NCBI GenBank assembly: GCA_903644075.1
Contig: CAHJXH010000004.1
Location: forward strand, 1 to 55,188
Source: Sphingobacteriaceae bacterium
GTDB lineage: Bacteria > Bacteroidota > Bacteroidia > Sphingobacteriales > Sphingobacteriaceae
Reading direction: 5' to 3'
DNA length: 55,188 nt
Shown here: positions 31,767-42,743 of the stretch, piece by piece
How the letters are laid out: the number at the start of each line of letters is the position of its first letter
Position numbering within the stretch: the first letter of the stretch is position 1
Program-made: the position numbers and the translations under genes
Notes under the pieces: generated by a model
Databases searched by the model: none
Told to the model about the DNA's origin: nothing
The model's input: the letters and a program-made list of their open reading frames with translations, nothing else

Positions 31767-33233
31767 CTACGCTCCATCACTCAGCAATCTGTCAATCAAA
31801 GCATCAACTTCAACTTCAGCAAATGAGGTAGAGTAATCTGATAGCCCATAAGGGATAATCAGTTTATTGTTATGGATAATAGAACCACATGAGTAAATTA
31901 CGTTAGGTACATACCCTTCACGTTCTTCACTGTTAGGTACCAGTAATGGTTCTTTTAAACGGCCAATTTCTACGGCAGGATCGTCTAATTTCAGTAAACT
32001 TACACTTAATACGTATTTACGCATCGGGCCTACACCGTGGGTTATCATTAACCAGCCATGTTCGGTCTCGATAGGCGAACCGCAGTTACCTATCTGTACA
32101 AATTCCCAGCTAAATTTAGGTTTCTGTAGTTGGATCGGTTTCTCCCAGATGTTAATCTTGTCCGAATACATAATGTAGTTATTGCAACCATCAATGCGGG
32201 AAATCATTACATATTTACCATTGATCTTACGCGGAAACAGGGCCAGGTTTTTATTCTGCGCACCATCGCCATATAAGGGCATAATCCGGAAGTTATAAAA
32301 ATCGTTGGTCTGCAATAACTTTGGCATAATCAGCGCACCATCGTAAGCAGTGTAAGTAGCGTAGTAAACCGGGCTACCGTCATCATTTATAAATTTCACA
32401 AAACGGGCATCCTCAATACCTTTTCGTTCATATTCGGAGATTGGGAATATTACCCTGTCGGAAATATCAGTATCCATCGAGAATACGATCTCATAATACG
32501 AATCGGCCAACCAGAGGATCTTGTCATACTCCAATTTCTTCAAATCGTCTTCCTGTAGCTTTTGCGAATCGATGAGGATGCGGCGCAGATTAGCATATTC
32601 GAAATGATGATCAAGTTTGCCTTCAATCTCATTCAATACATCGATATTGATCTGTGTAACTATCGCCTTGTCGAAGAAAAGCTTTTTGTTGTAAACAGCA
32701 TTTCGCACTATTTCGGCTTCATCAATATAACTACCGGCAGGTATTACGGTGATGTTGTTATAACGATCTATCAGTGCACGGCGGAAAGTGATTGACGAAA
32801 TGTGCCCCTCGCCCACTGCCCTGAAACTGATAATTACCCTACGCTCGCCATCTTCCAAATCGCTCTGGTCTGGGTCTTCAACAATTGATGGGTTAAAAAA
32901 TGCAGCAGATTCGATAGAATATTCGTGGGTAAAATACGAGCCGATCAGCAGTTTCAGATATACTGTAAGGCTGTCGTAATCGATATTCAGTTCCTCGAAA
33001 AGGTTCTTCAGCTTACTGCAATGGCGGTTTAAAACACGGGTGATATTACGGTGCCGTTTAGAATATTCCTGAAGCAGGGGCGAAATAATGCCGAAGGCTT
33101 CTTCTTCGGTTAACTCCATAACCCGTTGTATTACTTCTTTAGCACGGTCATTACCATTAAAAAAAAATCGTGCAATAACACGCTTCGGATCGGGATTTAC
33201 TCTGACGGGCTTACGCTCAATAGAAAGTCTCAT
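31767..33233 (-). CDS. Glycoside hydrolase family 130 protein with helical N-terminal extension
   Basis: 488 residues. An N-terminal helical region (about 1-150) precedes a five-bladed beta-propeller typical of GH130. Motifs are GIEDARFVKF (general acid Asp region), LALFPRKINGKYVMISRIDG, GNCGSPIETEHGWLMITHGVGPM and the late VPNVIYSCGSIIHNNKLIIPYGLSD. The family contains phosphorylases and hydrolases of beta-mannosides; whether phosphate-binding residues are kept cannot be judged here. It has no signal peptide, so it acts in the cytoplasm, consistent with the cytoplasmic glycosyltransferases nearby. It is convergent with the Xre/RES pair across a palindromic element. Confidence 0.88.
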   Translation of the reverse strand: MRLSIERKPVRVNPDPKRVIARFFFNGNDRAKEVIQRVMELTEEEAFGIISPLLQEYSKRHRNITRVLNRHCSKLKNLFEELNIDYDSLTVYLKLLIGSYFTHEYSIESAAFFNPSIVEDPDQSDLEDGERRVIISFRAVGEGHISSITFRRALIDRYNNITVIPAGSYIDEAEIVRNAVYNKKLFFDKAIVTQINIDVLNEIEGKLDHHFEYANLRRILIDSQKLQEDDLKKLEYDKILWLADSYYEIVFSMDTDISDRVIFPISEYERKGIEDARFVKFINDDGSPVYYATYTAYDGALIMPKLLQTNDFYNFRIMPLYGDGAQNKNLALFPRKINGKYVMISRIDGCNNYIMYSDKINIWEKPIQLQKPKFSWEFVQIGNCGSPIETEHGWLMITHGVGPMRKYVLSVSLLKLDDPAVEIGRLKEPLLVPNSEEREGYVPNVIYSCGSIIHNNKLIIPYGLSDYSTSFAEVEVDALIDRLLSDGA

Positions 33234-33384
33234 ATAAAAACAATTAACACATTAACAGCGGCACAGCGAAATTGATTGCAGCAATTATATAAACCTTAAA
33301 CTATATTTCAACATTTAAAGTTCTATTTATTCAAACACGTTTATTTTGAGGATAAGTTTTACTTTTTTGTAATTTGCCCGTAAT

Positions 33385-34062
33385 ATGAATGTTTTAATTG
33401 TTGAAGACGAAAAAAGTTTAGCCCTTGAGGTTGATGAATACCTAAGCCACGAAGGCTTTACGGTAGAACATGCCCGTACGCGCAAATCGGCAGAGGAAAA
33501 AATCTTCGTAAATAATTACGATTTTATTTTGCTTGACCTGGGCTTACCCGATGGCGATGGCTTTGAACTGCTAAAAATGTTTAAGCAATTAAAAGACCGC
33601 GACGATGCCGTAATTATCTTAACCGCACGTGCCGCTGTGGACGACCGCGTGCGCGGACTGGAAGAAGGCGCTGATGATTACCTGCCCAAACCATTTTCGC
33701 TTAACGAACTACTGGCCCGCATGCATGCCATAACCCGCCGCAAGCACAAGCTGGAAAGTAATGAAATTACGGTTAAAGGTTTCAAAATAAACATCCAGAA
33801 CCGTACGGTAAGTTTTGGTATCGAGCGCATTAACCTTACACGCAAAGAATTTGAAATACTGAACTACCTGGTTTTAAACAAAAACAGGGTAATATCGCGC
33901 ACCAATTTAACCGAGCACGTTTGGGGTGATGTACTGGAAATTAACTCCGACTCGAACTTTGTGGATGTGCACGTTAAAAACCTGCGCAAAAAGTTATCTC
34001 AACACGCCCCTACCGATTGGTTTGAGACTGTACGCAGCATTGGCTACCGCATCAATATCTGA
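33385..34062 (+). CDS. OmpR-family response regulator
   Basis: 225 residues. The receiver domain has the acidic pair in VEDE (7-9), phosphoacceptor Asp51 (ILLDLGLPDGDG), the switch Thr in ILTARA and Lys in LPKPFS. The winged-helix DNA-binding domain (about 128-225) shows LTRKEFEILNYLVLNKNRVISRTNLTEHVWG and the terminal VRSIGYRINI. It is paired with the histidine kinase 12 bases downstream and divergent from the GH130 gene, which may be a target (inference). Confidence 0.94.
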   Translation: MNVLIVEDEKSLALEVDEYLSHEGFTVEHARTRKSAEEKIFVNNYDFILLDLGLPDGDGFELLKMFKQLKDRDDAVIILTARAAVDDRVRGLEEGADDYLPKPFSLNELLARMHAITRRKHKLESNEITVKGFKINIQNRTVSFGIERINLTRKEFEILNYLVLNKNRVISRTNLTEHVWGDVLEINSDSNFVDVHVKNLRKKLSQHAPTDWFETVRSIGYRINI

Positions 34063-34074
34063 TAAACCCGGCTC

Positions 34075-35397
34075 ATGAAACTGCAGTTTAAACTGGCTTT
34101 ATATAATACACTTACCAAGGTGGCCATTATCTTTTTTACGGGCGGCGTTATTTTAATATCGTTAGAGAAGATCTCCTACCACCATATTTCGCTGAGGTTA
34201 GAAACCAAGAAAAATGAATTTCTAAAAAGCCTGTCGTCTAAAAGGATTTCACAAATTCTGGCGCAAAACGAAAGCTTTACCGACTACAACATTTTGAAAG
34301 ATGATTACATTATGTTGAAGCAGGTAAAATACGAGTCGATTACAACCGTAATTGATACATTTAGCACGGCTCAGCGTACTATTGATAAAAGCATCGACAT
34401 GTACCGTATTTTAACCTGTAAATTCAATTACAATAAACGCACCTACCTGTTAGAGGTTGGCAATACGATTGATGCCGTAGAGGAGCTTAAAAACACCATT
34501 AAGGGATTTACTTTGGTGATACTCATATTTGCACTATCACTTACACTGCTAAGCGACCTTATTTTTACTAAGTATCTGCTTAAACCATTTTACAATATAA
34601 TAGAGCATAAACTCATCAGGGTAAATGACCCGCTTAATTTCGATTATCAGAAGGTAGAAACATCAACCCAGGATTTTAACCTGCTGGATGATAGCATTAA
34701 CTCGCTGATGAAGAAGATAACGGACATGTTTATACTCGAGAAACAATTTATAGCCAATGTTTCGCATGAGTTATTAACGCCGATATCAATTATGAGTTCG
34801 CGCTTGGAGAACCTGCTGTTACATGAAACACTGAGCGAAGAAGCAGAGAATAAAATTTTTGCTTCGCTTAAAACGTTGATCCGTTTAAAGTCAATCATCA
34901 ACAGCCTTTTATTGATTTCGCAGGTAGAAAATAATCAGTTCAACAAAAATGATATTGTTAAAATACCCGAAATTATTACCGAGATAAATGAAGAACTGGA
35001 AGACCGTTTAGAGGATAAAGACATTACGCTAACAAACGATATTAAATATGAACAGGCAATTATTGGCAATCGTAGTTTAATGCACACGCTGCTGTTTAAC
35101 CTCATTAATAATGCTGTTAAATATAATTATAAGGGAGGCAGCATTATTATTAATGATGAGGTGGTTAACGGCATTTATGTACTTGAAATTAAAGATACGG
35201 GCGTTGGGATGGATAATGCACAAATTGAAAAGGCCTTTACCCGTTTCGAAAAGTTGGACACTGATGAACGGGAGAGCTACGGTTTAGGATTGGCCATTGT
35301 AAAGAGTATCGCTGCTTTCCACAAAATAGATATCGATGTGGTATCCGAAAAAAACAAAGGCACATTAATAAAACTTAAATTTAACGAACGCCGGTAA
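34075..35397 (+). CDS. Sensor histidine kinase of the OmpR-type pair
   Basis: 440 residues. Two membrane helices (about 14-32 and 143-165) bound a periplasmic sensor region of about 110 residues with no recognised domain. The HisKA motif FIANVSHELLTPIS has the phospho-acceptor His231. The ATPase domain has N box NLINNAVKY, G1 DTGVGMD and G2 GLGLAIVKS. It phosphorylates the adjacent regulator at Asp51. The stimulus is unknown. A terminator follows at 35470-35505. Confidence 0.93.
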   Translation: MKLQFKLALYNTLTKVAIIFFTGGVILISLEKISYHHISLRLETKKNEFLKSLSSKRISQILAQNESFTDYNILKDDYIMLKQVKYESITTVIDTFSTAQRTIDKSIDMYRILTCKFNYNKRTYLLEVGNTIDAVEELKNTIKGFTLVILIFALSLTLLSDLIFTKYLLKPFYNIIEHKLIRVNDPLNFDYQKVETSTQDFNLLDDSINSLMKKITDMFILEKQFIANVSHELLTPISIMSSRLENLLLHETLSEEAENKIFASLKTLIRLKSIINSLLLISQVENNQFNKNDIVKIPEIITEINEELEDRLEDKDITLTNDIKYEQAIIGNRSLMHTLLFNLINNAVKYNYKGGSIIINDEVVNGIYVLEIKDTGVGMDNAQIEKAFTRFEKLDTDERESYGLGLAIVKSIAAFHKIDIDVVSEKNKGTLIKLKFNERR

Positions 35398-35469
35398 CTT
35401 CACTAAATCTTCATATAGCATCCGCATCTTTGAGATGTAAAGTTTTAGTTTCGAGTTACCCCTATTTGG

Positions 35470-35505
35470 AGGCTGTTCGGTTTAAAGTTCCGGGCAGCCT
35501 TTTTT
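35470..35505 (+). terminator. Terminator of the two-component operon
   Basis: AGGCTGTTCGG (35470-35480) pairs with CCGGGCAGCCT (35490-35500), 11 pairs including two G-U, followed by a T run to 35505. It touches the stop codon of the convergent DUF58 gene. Confidence 0.75.
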
Positions 35506-36424
35506 ATATCATCTTATTTCGTTTGATGAGATAAGCCTTCAACAAATCGTAATAGCCATTGTGTATCCCTGCATCAATCAAATCAATATGGTATTGGGCA
35601 CATTTCAGTACCAATTCTTCACGATAATTTTTTAAGGCCGCTGTATAGCTATCACGCACTCTGTTGGGATGCACCCTAATCTCCTCCCCGTTTTCCATAT
35701 CTATGAAATGATGCGGGCGGTTATCGAAATTAAAGTCTACCTCGTGGGCACGATCATTCACATTAAAAATAATTACTTCGTGCTTATTGTATTTTAAATG
35801 CTGAATGGCCGCAAATAACTCATTCGTTTTTTCGGCGCTCATGCTATTCTCCAGCATATCGCTGAAGATGACCACCATTGATCGCTGGTGAATTTCCTCT
35901 GCTACACGGTGCAGCACTTTACTAATATTGGTACTCGTATTAATTTTAGGTTGATTATAAGCCTGCTCTAACTGCGCATATAAATGGAACAAATGTGTAG
36001 TGGTTGATCTGGCCGCACTTAACATCTCCAATTCATCGGCAAACAACCCCAGGCCAAAGGCATCGCGCTGCTTTTTAAACAGGTACATCAACGAGGCAAT
36101 GGCATATACGCTGAATTGCAGCTTGCTCATGCCCTTGGCAGGGAAGTTCATGGATGATGAGGTATCCAATAGTAAATAACTGCGCAGGTTTGTTTCTTCC
36201 TCGTACTGCTTTACAAAAAGCTTATCGGTACGGGCAAAGAGTTTCCAGTCGATGTTTTTTACAGACTCGCCCGTGTTGTATAATCGATGCTCGGCAAACT
36301 CCACAGAAAAGCCATGGAAAGGGCTTTGGTGCAAACCGGTTATAAAACCTTCTACCACTTGCCGGGCCAAAAGTTCGAGGTTTGCCAGGTGCCTTACCTG
36401 CTGATCGCTGTTGAGTTGTGCCAT
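35504..36424 (-). CDS. DUF58 domain-containing protein
   Basis: 306 residues with no membrane segments. The DUF58 core GESVKNIDWKLFARTDKLFVKQYEEE (about 53-78) leads into a von Willebrand A-like fold, with LLLDTSSSMNFP as the MIDAS-type DxSxS. Members usually work with MoxR ATPases and BatA/B proteins, often near aerotolerance genes, but here no MoxR is adjacent. It lies downstream of trxA on the same strand, separated by a strong hairpin, so it may have its own promoter in the 66-base gap. Confidence 0.88.
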   Translation of the reverse strand: MAQLNSDQQVRHLANLELLARQVVEGFITGLHQSPFHGFSVEFAEHRLYNTGESVKNIDWKLFARTDKLFVKQYEEETNLRSYLLLDTSSSMNFPAKGMSKLQFSVYAIASLMYLFKKQRDAFGLGLFADELEMLSAARSTTTHLFHLYAQLEQAYNQPKINTSTNISKVLHRVAEEIHQRSMVVIFSDMLENSMSAEKTNELFAAIQHLKYNKHEVIIFNVNDRAHEVDFNFDNRPHHFIDMENGEEIRVHPNRVRDSYTAALKNYREELVLKCAQYHIDLIDAGIHNGYYDLLKAYLIKRNKMI

Positions 36425-36436
36425 GTTCTAAAATAC

Positions 36437-36465
36437 AAAAAACGCCGTAACTAAGTTACGGCGTT
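36437..36465 (-). terminator. trxA terminator
   Basis: AACGCCGTAACT and AGTTACGGCGTT (36441-36465) are perfect complements around a single base. On the minus strand the stem is followed by a run of six T, so it ends the thioredoxin transcript before the DUF58 gene. Confidence 0.88.
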
Positions 36466-36490
36466 CCATATATAATATTGTATGCTGGGG

Positions 36491-36811
36491 TTAAGCCAGT
36501 TGTTTTTCTAACTTACCAGACAATACCGATTTTGGCACTGCACCGATTTGCTTGTCAACAATTTCTCCGTTTTTGAAGAACAATAACGCAGGGATGTTAC
36601 GGATACCGTATTTCATTGAGATACCTGGGTTATTATCTACGTTAACTTTACCTACAATTGCTTTGCCATCGTATTCTTTCGCGATATCTTCTACTACCGG
36701 GCCAACCATACGACAAGGACCGCACCATTCTGCCCAAAAGTCAACTAATACGGGTTTATCTGATTTTAACACAAGCTCCTCAAAGTTTGCGTCAGTAATT
36801 TCTAAAGCCAT
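36491..36811 (-). CDS. trxA: Thioredoxin
   Basis: 106 residues with the full thioredoxin fold. The active site is WAEWCGPCRM with Cys30 and Cys33. The cis-Pro loop IRNIPALLFFKNGE and the conserved KVNVDNNPGISMKYGI are present. It is a cytoplasmic disulfide reductant and the likely electron donor for Bcp at 21307. It is transcribed from a good promoter (36835-36866) and ended by the hairpin at 36437-36465. Confidence 0.96.
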   Translation of the reverse strand: MALEITDANFEELVLKSDKPVLVDFWAEWCGPCRMVGPVVEDIAKEYDGKAIVGKVNVDNNPGISMKYGIRNIPALLFFKNGEIVDKQIGAVPKSVLSGKLEKQLA

Positions 36812-36834
36812 GATATTTTTTAATTTAATTTCAA

Positions 36835-36866
36835 CAAATATATACTATTCAAAATACTTGCCACAA
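36835..36866 (-). promoter_or_regulatory. trxA promoter
   Basis: On the minus strand TTG (36864-36866), a 21-base spacer and TATATTTG (36835-36842) match the Bacteroidota consensus. The ATG lies 24 bases after the box. Confidence 0.65.
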
Positions 36867-36949
36867 GTGCAAGTATGACAATGTGACAATTATATTATCA
36901 GAATGTTTTCTTTTGACTGTTTTAAGAGAATCAGCAATTCGGGAAGGAA

Positions 36950-37021
36950 CCAAGAGTCGGAAATCAAGAATCAGGACAAACTCAATGATTAAGAGCTTGT
37001 CTTGGCTCTTGATTCTTGATT
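36950..37021. repeat. Imperfect inverted repeat downstream of the deaminase gene
   Basis: Arms of about 22 bases (around 36962-36984 and 36990-37013) match at about 18 positions and are built from AATCAAGA- and CAAGAATC-type phrases. Similar phrases occur at 18793-18815. It reaches the deaminase stop codon at 37022 and may end that transcript. Confidence 0.5.
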
Positions 37022-37501
37022 CTAATAATCAGTACGCAAGTCTGACTCTTCCCACTGGCTAAAGGCCTTTAAAGCCTCATCTCTTAACATTTGCACTACC
37101 GGTAGCTTACGTTGGGCCATCGGGAGTTCCAATTCATTATAAATAAAATGATCATCGAAGCCAATTGCGGCCGCATCGGCCTTGGTATTGGCGTAATACA
37201 TTTTATCTAAACGGGCCCAATAAATAGCGCCAAGGCACATAGGGCAAGGTTCGCAGCTGGTGTATATCTCGCAACCCTCTAAGCTAAAGGTATTTAGTTG
37301 CTGACAAGCTAACCGGATAGCAGACACTTCGGCATGTGCTGTTGGGTCGTTTGTGGGTACTACTTTGTTGGCGCTTGCGGCTACAACTTCGCCGTTTTTA
37401 ACTATTACAGCGCCAAAGGGGCCGCCTAATCCATCCTGCACATTTTTTACAGACAGGTCTATAGCCATCTGCATAAATTTTTCGTGTTGTGTAATTTCCA
37501 T
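37022..37501 (-). CDS. Nucleoside (guanine-type) deaminase
   Basis: 159 residues from the ATG at 37501 (MEITQHEKFMQMAIDLS). It is a zinc cytidine-deaminase-like fold: HAE in PTAHAEVSAIR gives the His ligand and proton-shuttling Glu, and SCEPCPMCLGAIYWAR gives both Cys ligands. The GGPFGAVIVKNG start, NDPTAHAE and a C-terminal Tyr fit bacterial guanine deaminase (about 156 residues) better than tRNA adenosine deaminase. It would convert guanine to xanthine. An upstream TTG at 37531 lies in the ompH terminator and was rejected. Confidence 0.85.
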   Translation of the reverse strand: MEITQHEKFMQMAIDLSVKNVQDGLGGPFGAVIVKNGEVVAASANKVVPTNDPTAHAEVSAIRLACQQLNTFSLEGCEIYTSCEPCPMCLGAIYWARLDKMYYANTKADAAAIGFDDHFIYNELELPMAQRKLPVVQMLRDEALKAFSQWEESDLRTDY

Positions 37502-37519
37502 ATCTTCTATAAATACAAA

Positions 37520-37543
37520 AGCCCCAATCAAAAGATTGAGGCT
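37520..37543 (-). terminator. Terminator of the OmpH-family gene
   Basis: AGCCTCAATC (minus strand, 37534-37543) pairs with GATTGGGGCT (37520-37529) around a 4-base loop, with one G-U pair, then a T run. It stands between the OmpH gene and the deaminase gene, both on the minus strand. Confidence 0.75.
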
Positions 37544-37565
37544 TCGGCATGTATTTGGTTAAAAA

Positions 37566-38177
37566 TTATTTTTTGTCTTTTGTGTAAGCGTCGTTAAGAC
37601 CTTTAACAACATCGGCAGTAATATCAAGGCTTGCATCGCCGTAAAGCATATTAGCATTACCTTTTTGGTAAGTTAACACCAATTTATAGCCTTTATCTTT
37701 AGCATATTGTTTTACGAACTCAGAGATTTTTTCGTACAATTTAGCTTGCTCAGCACCCTGGTCATTTTGAACCTGGGCACCTGTATTTTGTTGGTAAGCT
37801 TGTAGCTCCTGTTGTTTACGCTGTAATTTTTGCTCAGTTGCCTGGCGTGCATCAGCAGCCATAGTAGCCTGATCTTTTTGATACTCTGCAACCTCACGTT
37901 GAAAAGCCTGGCCTTTTGATTGCAGATCGGCCTGGGCAGCTTTGCCTTTGGCTTCCATACGGGCAGTCATATCCTTTACATAAGTATATTTGGTAAGGAG
38001 TGTATCCTGATTAATGTAAACAATGTCAGATTTTGCTGTGCCTGCAGCGCTGGTTGATGCAGCAGCAGGTGTAGCGGTAGCCTTATCGGCAGTTTTGTTT
38101 TGGTTGCAAGCAACAACCGCAGTTGCCAGCGTAACACCTAAAGTAAGTTTTGTGAAAACCGAACCCATTTTTTTCAT
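37566..38177 (-). CDS. OmpH/Skp family periplasmic chaperone, probable lipoprotein
   Basis: 203 residues. The signal peptide ends in ATAVVACNQNK, where the Cys (about 24) could be lipidated. An Ala/Thr-rich linker follows, then the OmpH core DIVYINQDTLLTKYTYVKDM and a long coiled coil (about 70-160, rich in Gln, Lys, Ala). The C-terminal strand pair is KLVLTYQKGNANMLYGDASLDIT. OmpH/Skp proteins hold unfolded outer-membrane proteins in the periplasm. A lipid anchor would be a departure from soluble Skp. It is divergent from gyrB. Confidence 0.87.
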   Translation of the reverse strand: MKKMGSVFTKLTLGVTLATAVVACNQNKTADKATATPAAASTSAAGTAKSDIVYINQDTLLTKYTYVKDMTARMEAKGKAAQADLQSKGQAFQREVAEYQKDQATMAADARQATEQKLQRKQQELQAYQQNTGAQVQNDQGAEQAKLYEKISEFVKQYAKDKGYKLVLTYQKGNANMLYGDASLDITADVVKGLNDAYTKDKK

Positions 38178-38200
38178 TCTACGTTTATAAATTTTACCGA

Positions 38201-38208
38201 CAAAGATA
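38201..38208 (-). promoter_or_regulatory. Candidate -7 box of the OmpH-family gene
   Basis: TATCTTTG on the minus strand matches TAnnTTTG, 23 bases before the ATG at 38177. The nearest upstream TTG is 28 bases away, longer than usual. Confidence 0.4.
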
Positions 38209-38298
38209 AAATTTCAATCTAATTATCCTAATCATTCAATTTGCTTATTCGCGCGTGCTTTTTATCCACACGCCTGCCTTAATATGCTCAAAATTTCG

Positions 38299-38306
38299 TA
38301 TTTTTG
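38299..38306 (+). promoter_or_regulatory. Candidate -7 box of gyrB
   Basis: TATTTTTG matches TAnnTTTG, 22 bases before the gyrB ATG at 38329. No clear TTG is seen at the -33 position. Confidence 0.45.
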
Positions 38307-38325
38307 TTAGTTATTTTATTATTAA

Positions 38326-40287
<1,962 letters not shown>

Positions 40288-40332
40288 CCCAAGCATCAAC
40301 ATAACCTGCCTGTTAAATACAACCTGCAGAGA

Positions 40333-40366
40333 GAAAAGCCTTCGTAATTGAAGGCTTTTCTTGTTT
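40333..40366 (+). terminator. gyrB terminator
   Basis: GAAAAGCCTTC (40333-40343) and GAAGGCTTTTC (40350-40360) form a perfect 11-base stem with a 6-base loop, followed by TTGTTTG. Confidence 0.85.
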
Positions 40367-40565
40367 GTATCTGTTTGTAAAACCCGTACACCTTTTTTAC
40401 GTATATTAATTTATGATTAACGTAAAGCCTCATTTAAAGGCAGATCCCACCAATAATATTTAGTTTTAATAAAATCCGATTGCTTATTTTTTTGTAATAT
40501 TAACTTTAAGAAAAGATAGTTTATATCGTATTGTTTAGCCTGTACCTATTAAATTATTAGCCCCA

Positions 40566-42743
40566 TTGAAATACACTCTAACATTACTTCTTTTATGCCT
40601 ATATCTCATCGGCAATGCCCGTGCAGGTAATAGTAGTGTTGACAGTCTCAAAAAGCTAATTAATCAAGGCAGCAAATCATTTGCCGATACCTTAACTGTT
40701 AACAGGTTAAACAAACTTGCAGGTACTTATTTTCAATCAAACCCCGACAGTACTTATTATTACGGAAAAAAGGCGGTAGATCTATCGCGCAAAATAAACT
40801 ACGATGCAGGGCTGGCTAATGGCTTATTACAAACCGGGCATGTAGATTACTTTAAAGGTAAATCGACAGAAGCGCAACAAGAACTTGGTGAAGCCATTGG
40901 GATTTTCAAAAAACTAAATGATAAAAAAGGCCTTGTTGCCAGCTACCAATTTTTAGGGTCGATGTACACCCTGTTGGCAGATTATCCACAAGCCATAAAG
41001 AATCTTACCCTGGCTATTGATATTAACAACAGCCTTGGGGATGATGAACTGATGCAAACTAACCTGTACAAAAGCATGGGTAACGTATATTTCAGTAAAG
41101 GCGAACTATCCAAATCGCTTGATTATTATTACAAGGGCCTTTTTATAGCTATCAAAAACCATTACACCCTACCCGCAGGCAATTTGTATAATAACATTGG
41201 CGCTGCCCTGCAAGATATGGAGGTTTATCCCAACGCGCTTGAGCATTTTAACAAGGCGCTCGAAATTTTAGGTAAAACAGATAATACCCAGGCGCTTGGC
41301 ACCATCAATCAAAATATTGGCGAAATACTTTTAGCGCAGAATGATTTGGATGGTGCTATCCGTTATTTAAACAAAGCCAATTATATTGTAAATAAACAAA
41401 ATGATAAAGATGGCCTAAGTTCGGTTTATACAGATTTGGGGTTATGTTATGCTGCTAAAAAAGATTTCAGCAGGGCCATTAGCTATATCGATACATCTTT
41501 GGAAATAGCCAAAAGGTATAAAATTATTTATAACCAGGCTTATGCCCTGATAGGCTTGGCCGACGTGTATAATCAACAAAAAGATTACAAAAATGCTTAT
41601 AAATTCGCCCTTGAAGGGCAGCAACTATCGGTTAAGCTGGGCAACTTATCAGTAAAAGCGAATGCTGCTTTACAGTTGAGCAAAGCTTTAGCCGGCCTGG
41701 GCAAGAGTGCACAAGCGTATGAGTTTTTAAATGAATACATCAATTTTAAAAATCAATTAAAAAGTAACGAAAGTATCGAGAAGTCAACCTCCTATAATTT
41801 CGAACTCACTTTTGCTTTAAAGGAACGACAGCTCAAGCAACAGCAATATGAGAAGGATCTTATCTATCGGCAAAAAGCAAATAGCCAGCGTTTAATCAAT
41901 ACCATATTTGTGGTAATTATCCTGGCCATGGTTTTAATATCGGGGGTTTATTACCGCGAGAAAAAGAAACAGCAAAACATTAATGTAATGCTGGAACACA
42001 AAAACCACGAAGTACTGGACCAAAAGGCAGACCTTGACGAGCAGGCTAAAAAGCTCAATGATCTTAATACCTTAAAAGACCGCTTAATCTCCATCCTCGC
42101 CCACGATCTCCGTGCGCCATTAAGTACTTTACGGGGTTTATTTGGTTTATTACAAGACGATACCATTACCCACCAGGAATTGGTAGAGATGATACCCAGT
42201 GTATTGAAAAAACTCGAGTACACATCCGATTTTTTGGATACACTGCTCTTCTGGATTAACAGCCAGATGGAAAGCTTTGATATTTCGGTGAAACAATTTT
42301 CTGTTTCTGAACTGGTACAAAATGAGGCTGAAAGCAATAAAGATGAAGCAGCATCGAAAGGTATCAACTTCATGACCGATATACCTGATGGTTTAACCGC
42401 CACTGCCGATCCTAACTCTATCCGTATTGTGGTACGTAACCTGATAACTAATGCCATTAAGTTTTCTGATAAAAACGATACGATCCATGTTTCGGCTTAT
42501 CAAACCGATCTGAAGATTATCGTCAAAGTGACCGACACCGGCGTAGGCATGTCGCCCGAGCAATTAAATAAGTTATTTAAAAGCAAGGTAGATAGTAAAA
42601 ACGGCACCAACAACGAGTCGGGTACGGGCATGGGCCTGTTGTTTTGTAAAGATTTGATCGAAAAATGCAACGGCGAAATTTGGGCCACAAGCGAACCGGG
42701 CGTAGGTACCGTGTTTACCTTCAGCATCCCTGTTAATTGTTAA
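40566..42743 (+). CDS. TPR-containing sensor histidine kinase
   Basis: 725 residues. TTG at 40566 is the only start that yields the signal peptide MKYTLTLLLLCLYLIGNARA; no in-frame ATG lies nearby. A periplasmic tetratricopeptide array covers about 50-385 (repeats such as GNLYNNIGAALQDMEVYPNALEHFNKAL). A coiled stretch (about 395-440), one membrane helix (444-462) and a second coiled stretch follow. The kinase core has His513 in LAHDLRAPLS, N box NLITNAIKFS, G1 DTGVGMS and G2 GTGMGLLF. No receiver domain or regulator gene is adjacent, so the partner is encoded elsewhere. Its end overlaps the convergent LysR gene by 11 bases. Confidence 0.9.
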   Translation: MKYTLTLLLLCLYLIGNARAGNSSVDSLKKLINQGSKSFADTLTVNRLNKLAGTYFQSNPDSTYYYGKKAVDLSRKINYDAGLANGLLQTGHVDYFKGKSTEAQQELGEAIGIFKKLNDKKGLVASYQFLGSMYTLLADYPQAIKNLTLAIDINNSLGDDELMQTNLYKSMGNVYFSKGELSKSLDYYYKGLFIAIKNHYTLPAGNLYNNIGAALQDMEVYPNALEHFNKALEILGKTDNTQALGTINQNIGEILLAQNDLDGAIRYLNKANYIVNKQNDKDGLSSVYTDLGLCYAAKKDFSRAISYIDTSLEIAKRYKIIYNQAYALIGLADVYNQQKDYKNAYKFALEGQQLSVKLGNLSVKANAALQLSKALAGLGKSAQAYEFLNEYINFKNQLKSNESIEKSTSYNFELTFALKERQLKQQQYEKDLIYRQKANSQRLINTIFVVIILAMVLISGVYYREKKKQQNINVMLEHKNHEVLDQKADLDEQAKKLNDLNTLKDRLISILAHDLRAPLSTLRGLFGLLQDDTITHQELVEMIPSVLKKLEYTSDFLDTLLFWINSQMESFDISVKQFSVSELVQNEAESNKDEAASKGINFMTDIPDGLTATADPNSIRIVVRNLITNAIKFSDKNDTIHVSAYQTDLKIIVKVTDTGVGMSPEQLNKLFKSKVDSKNGTNNESGTGMGLLFCKDLIEKCNGEIWATSEPGVGTVFTFSIPVNC

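Noticed and set aside
35398-35469. Possible small RNA between the histidine kinase stop and its terminator.
   Set aside because: No promoter box or stable fold is visible apart from the terminator itself.
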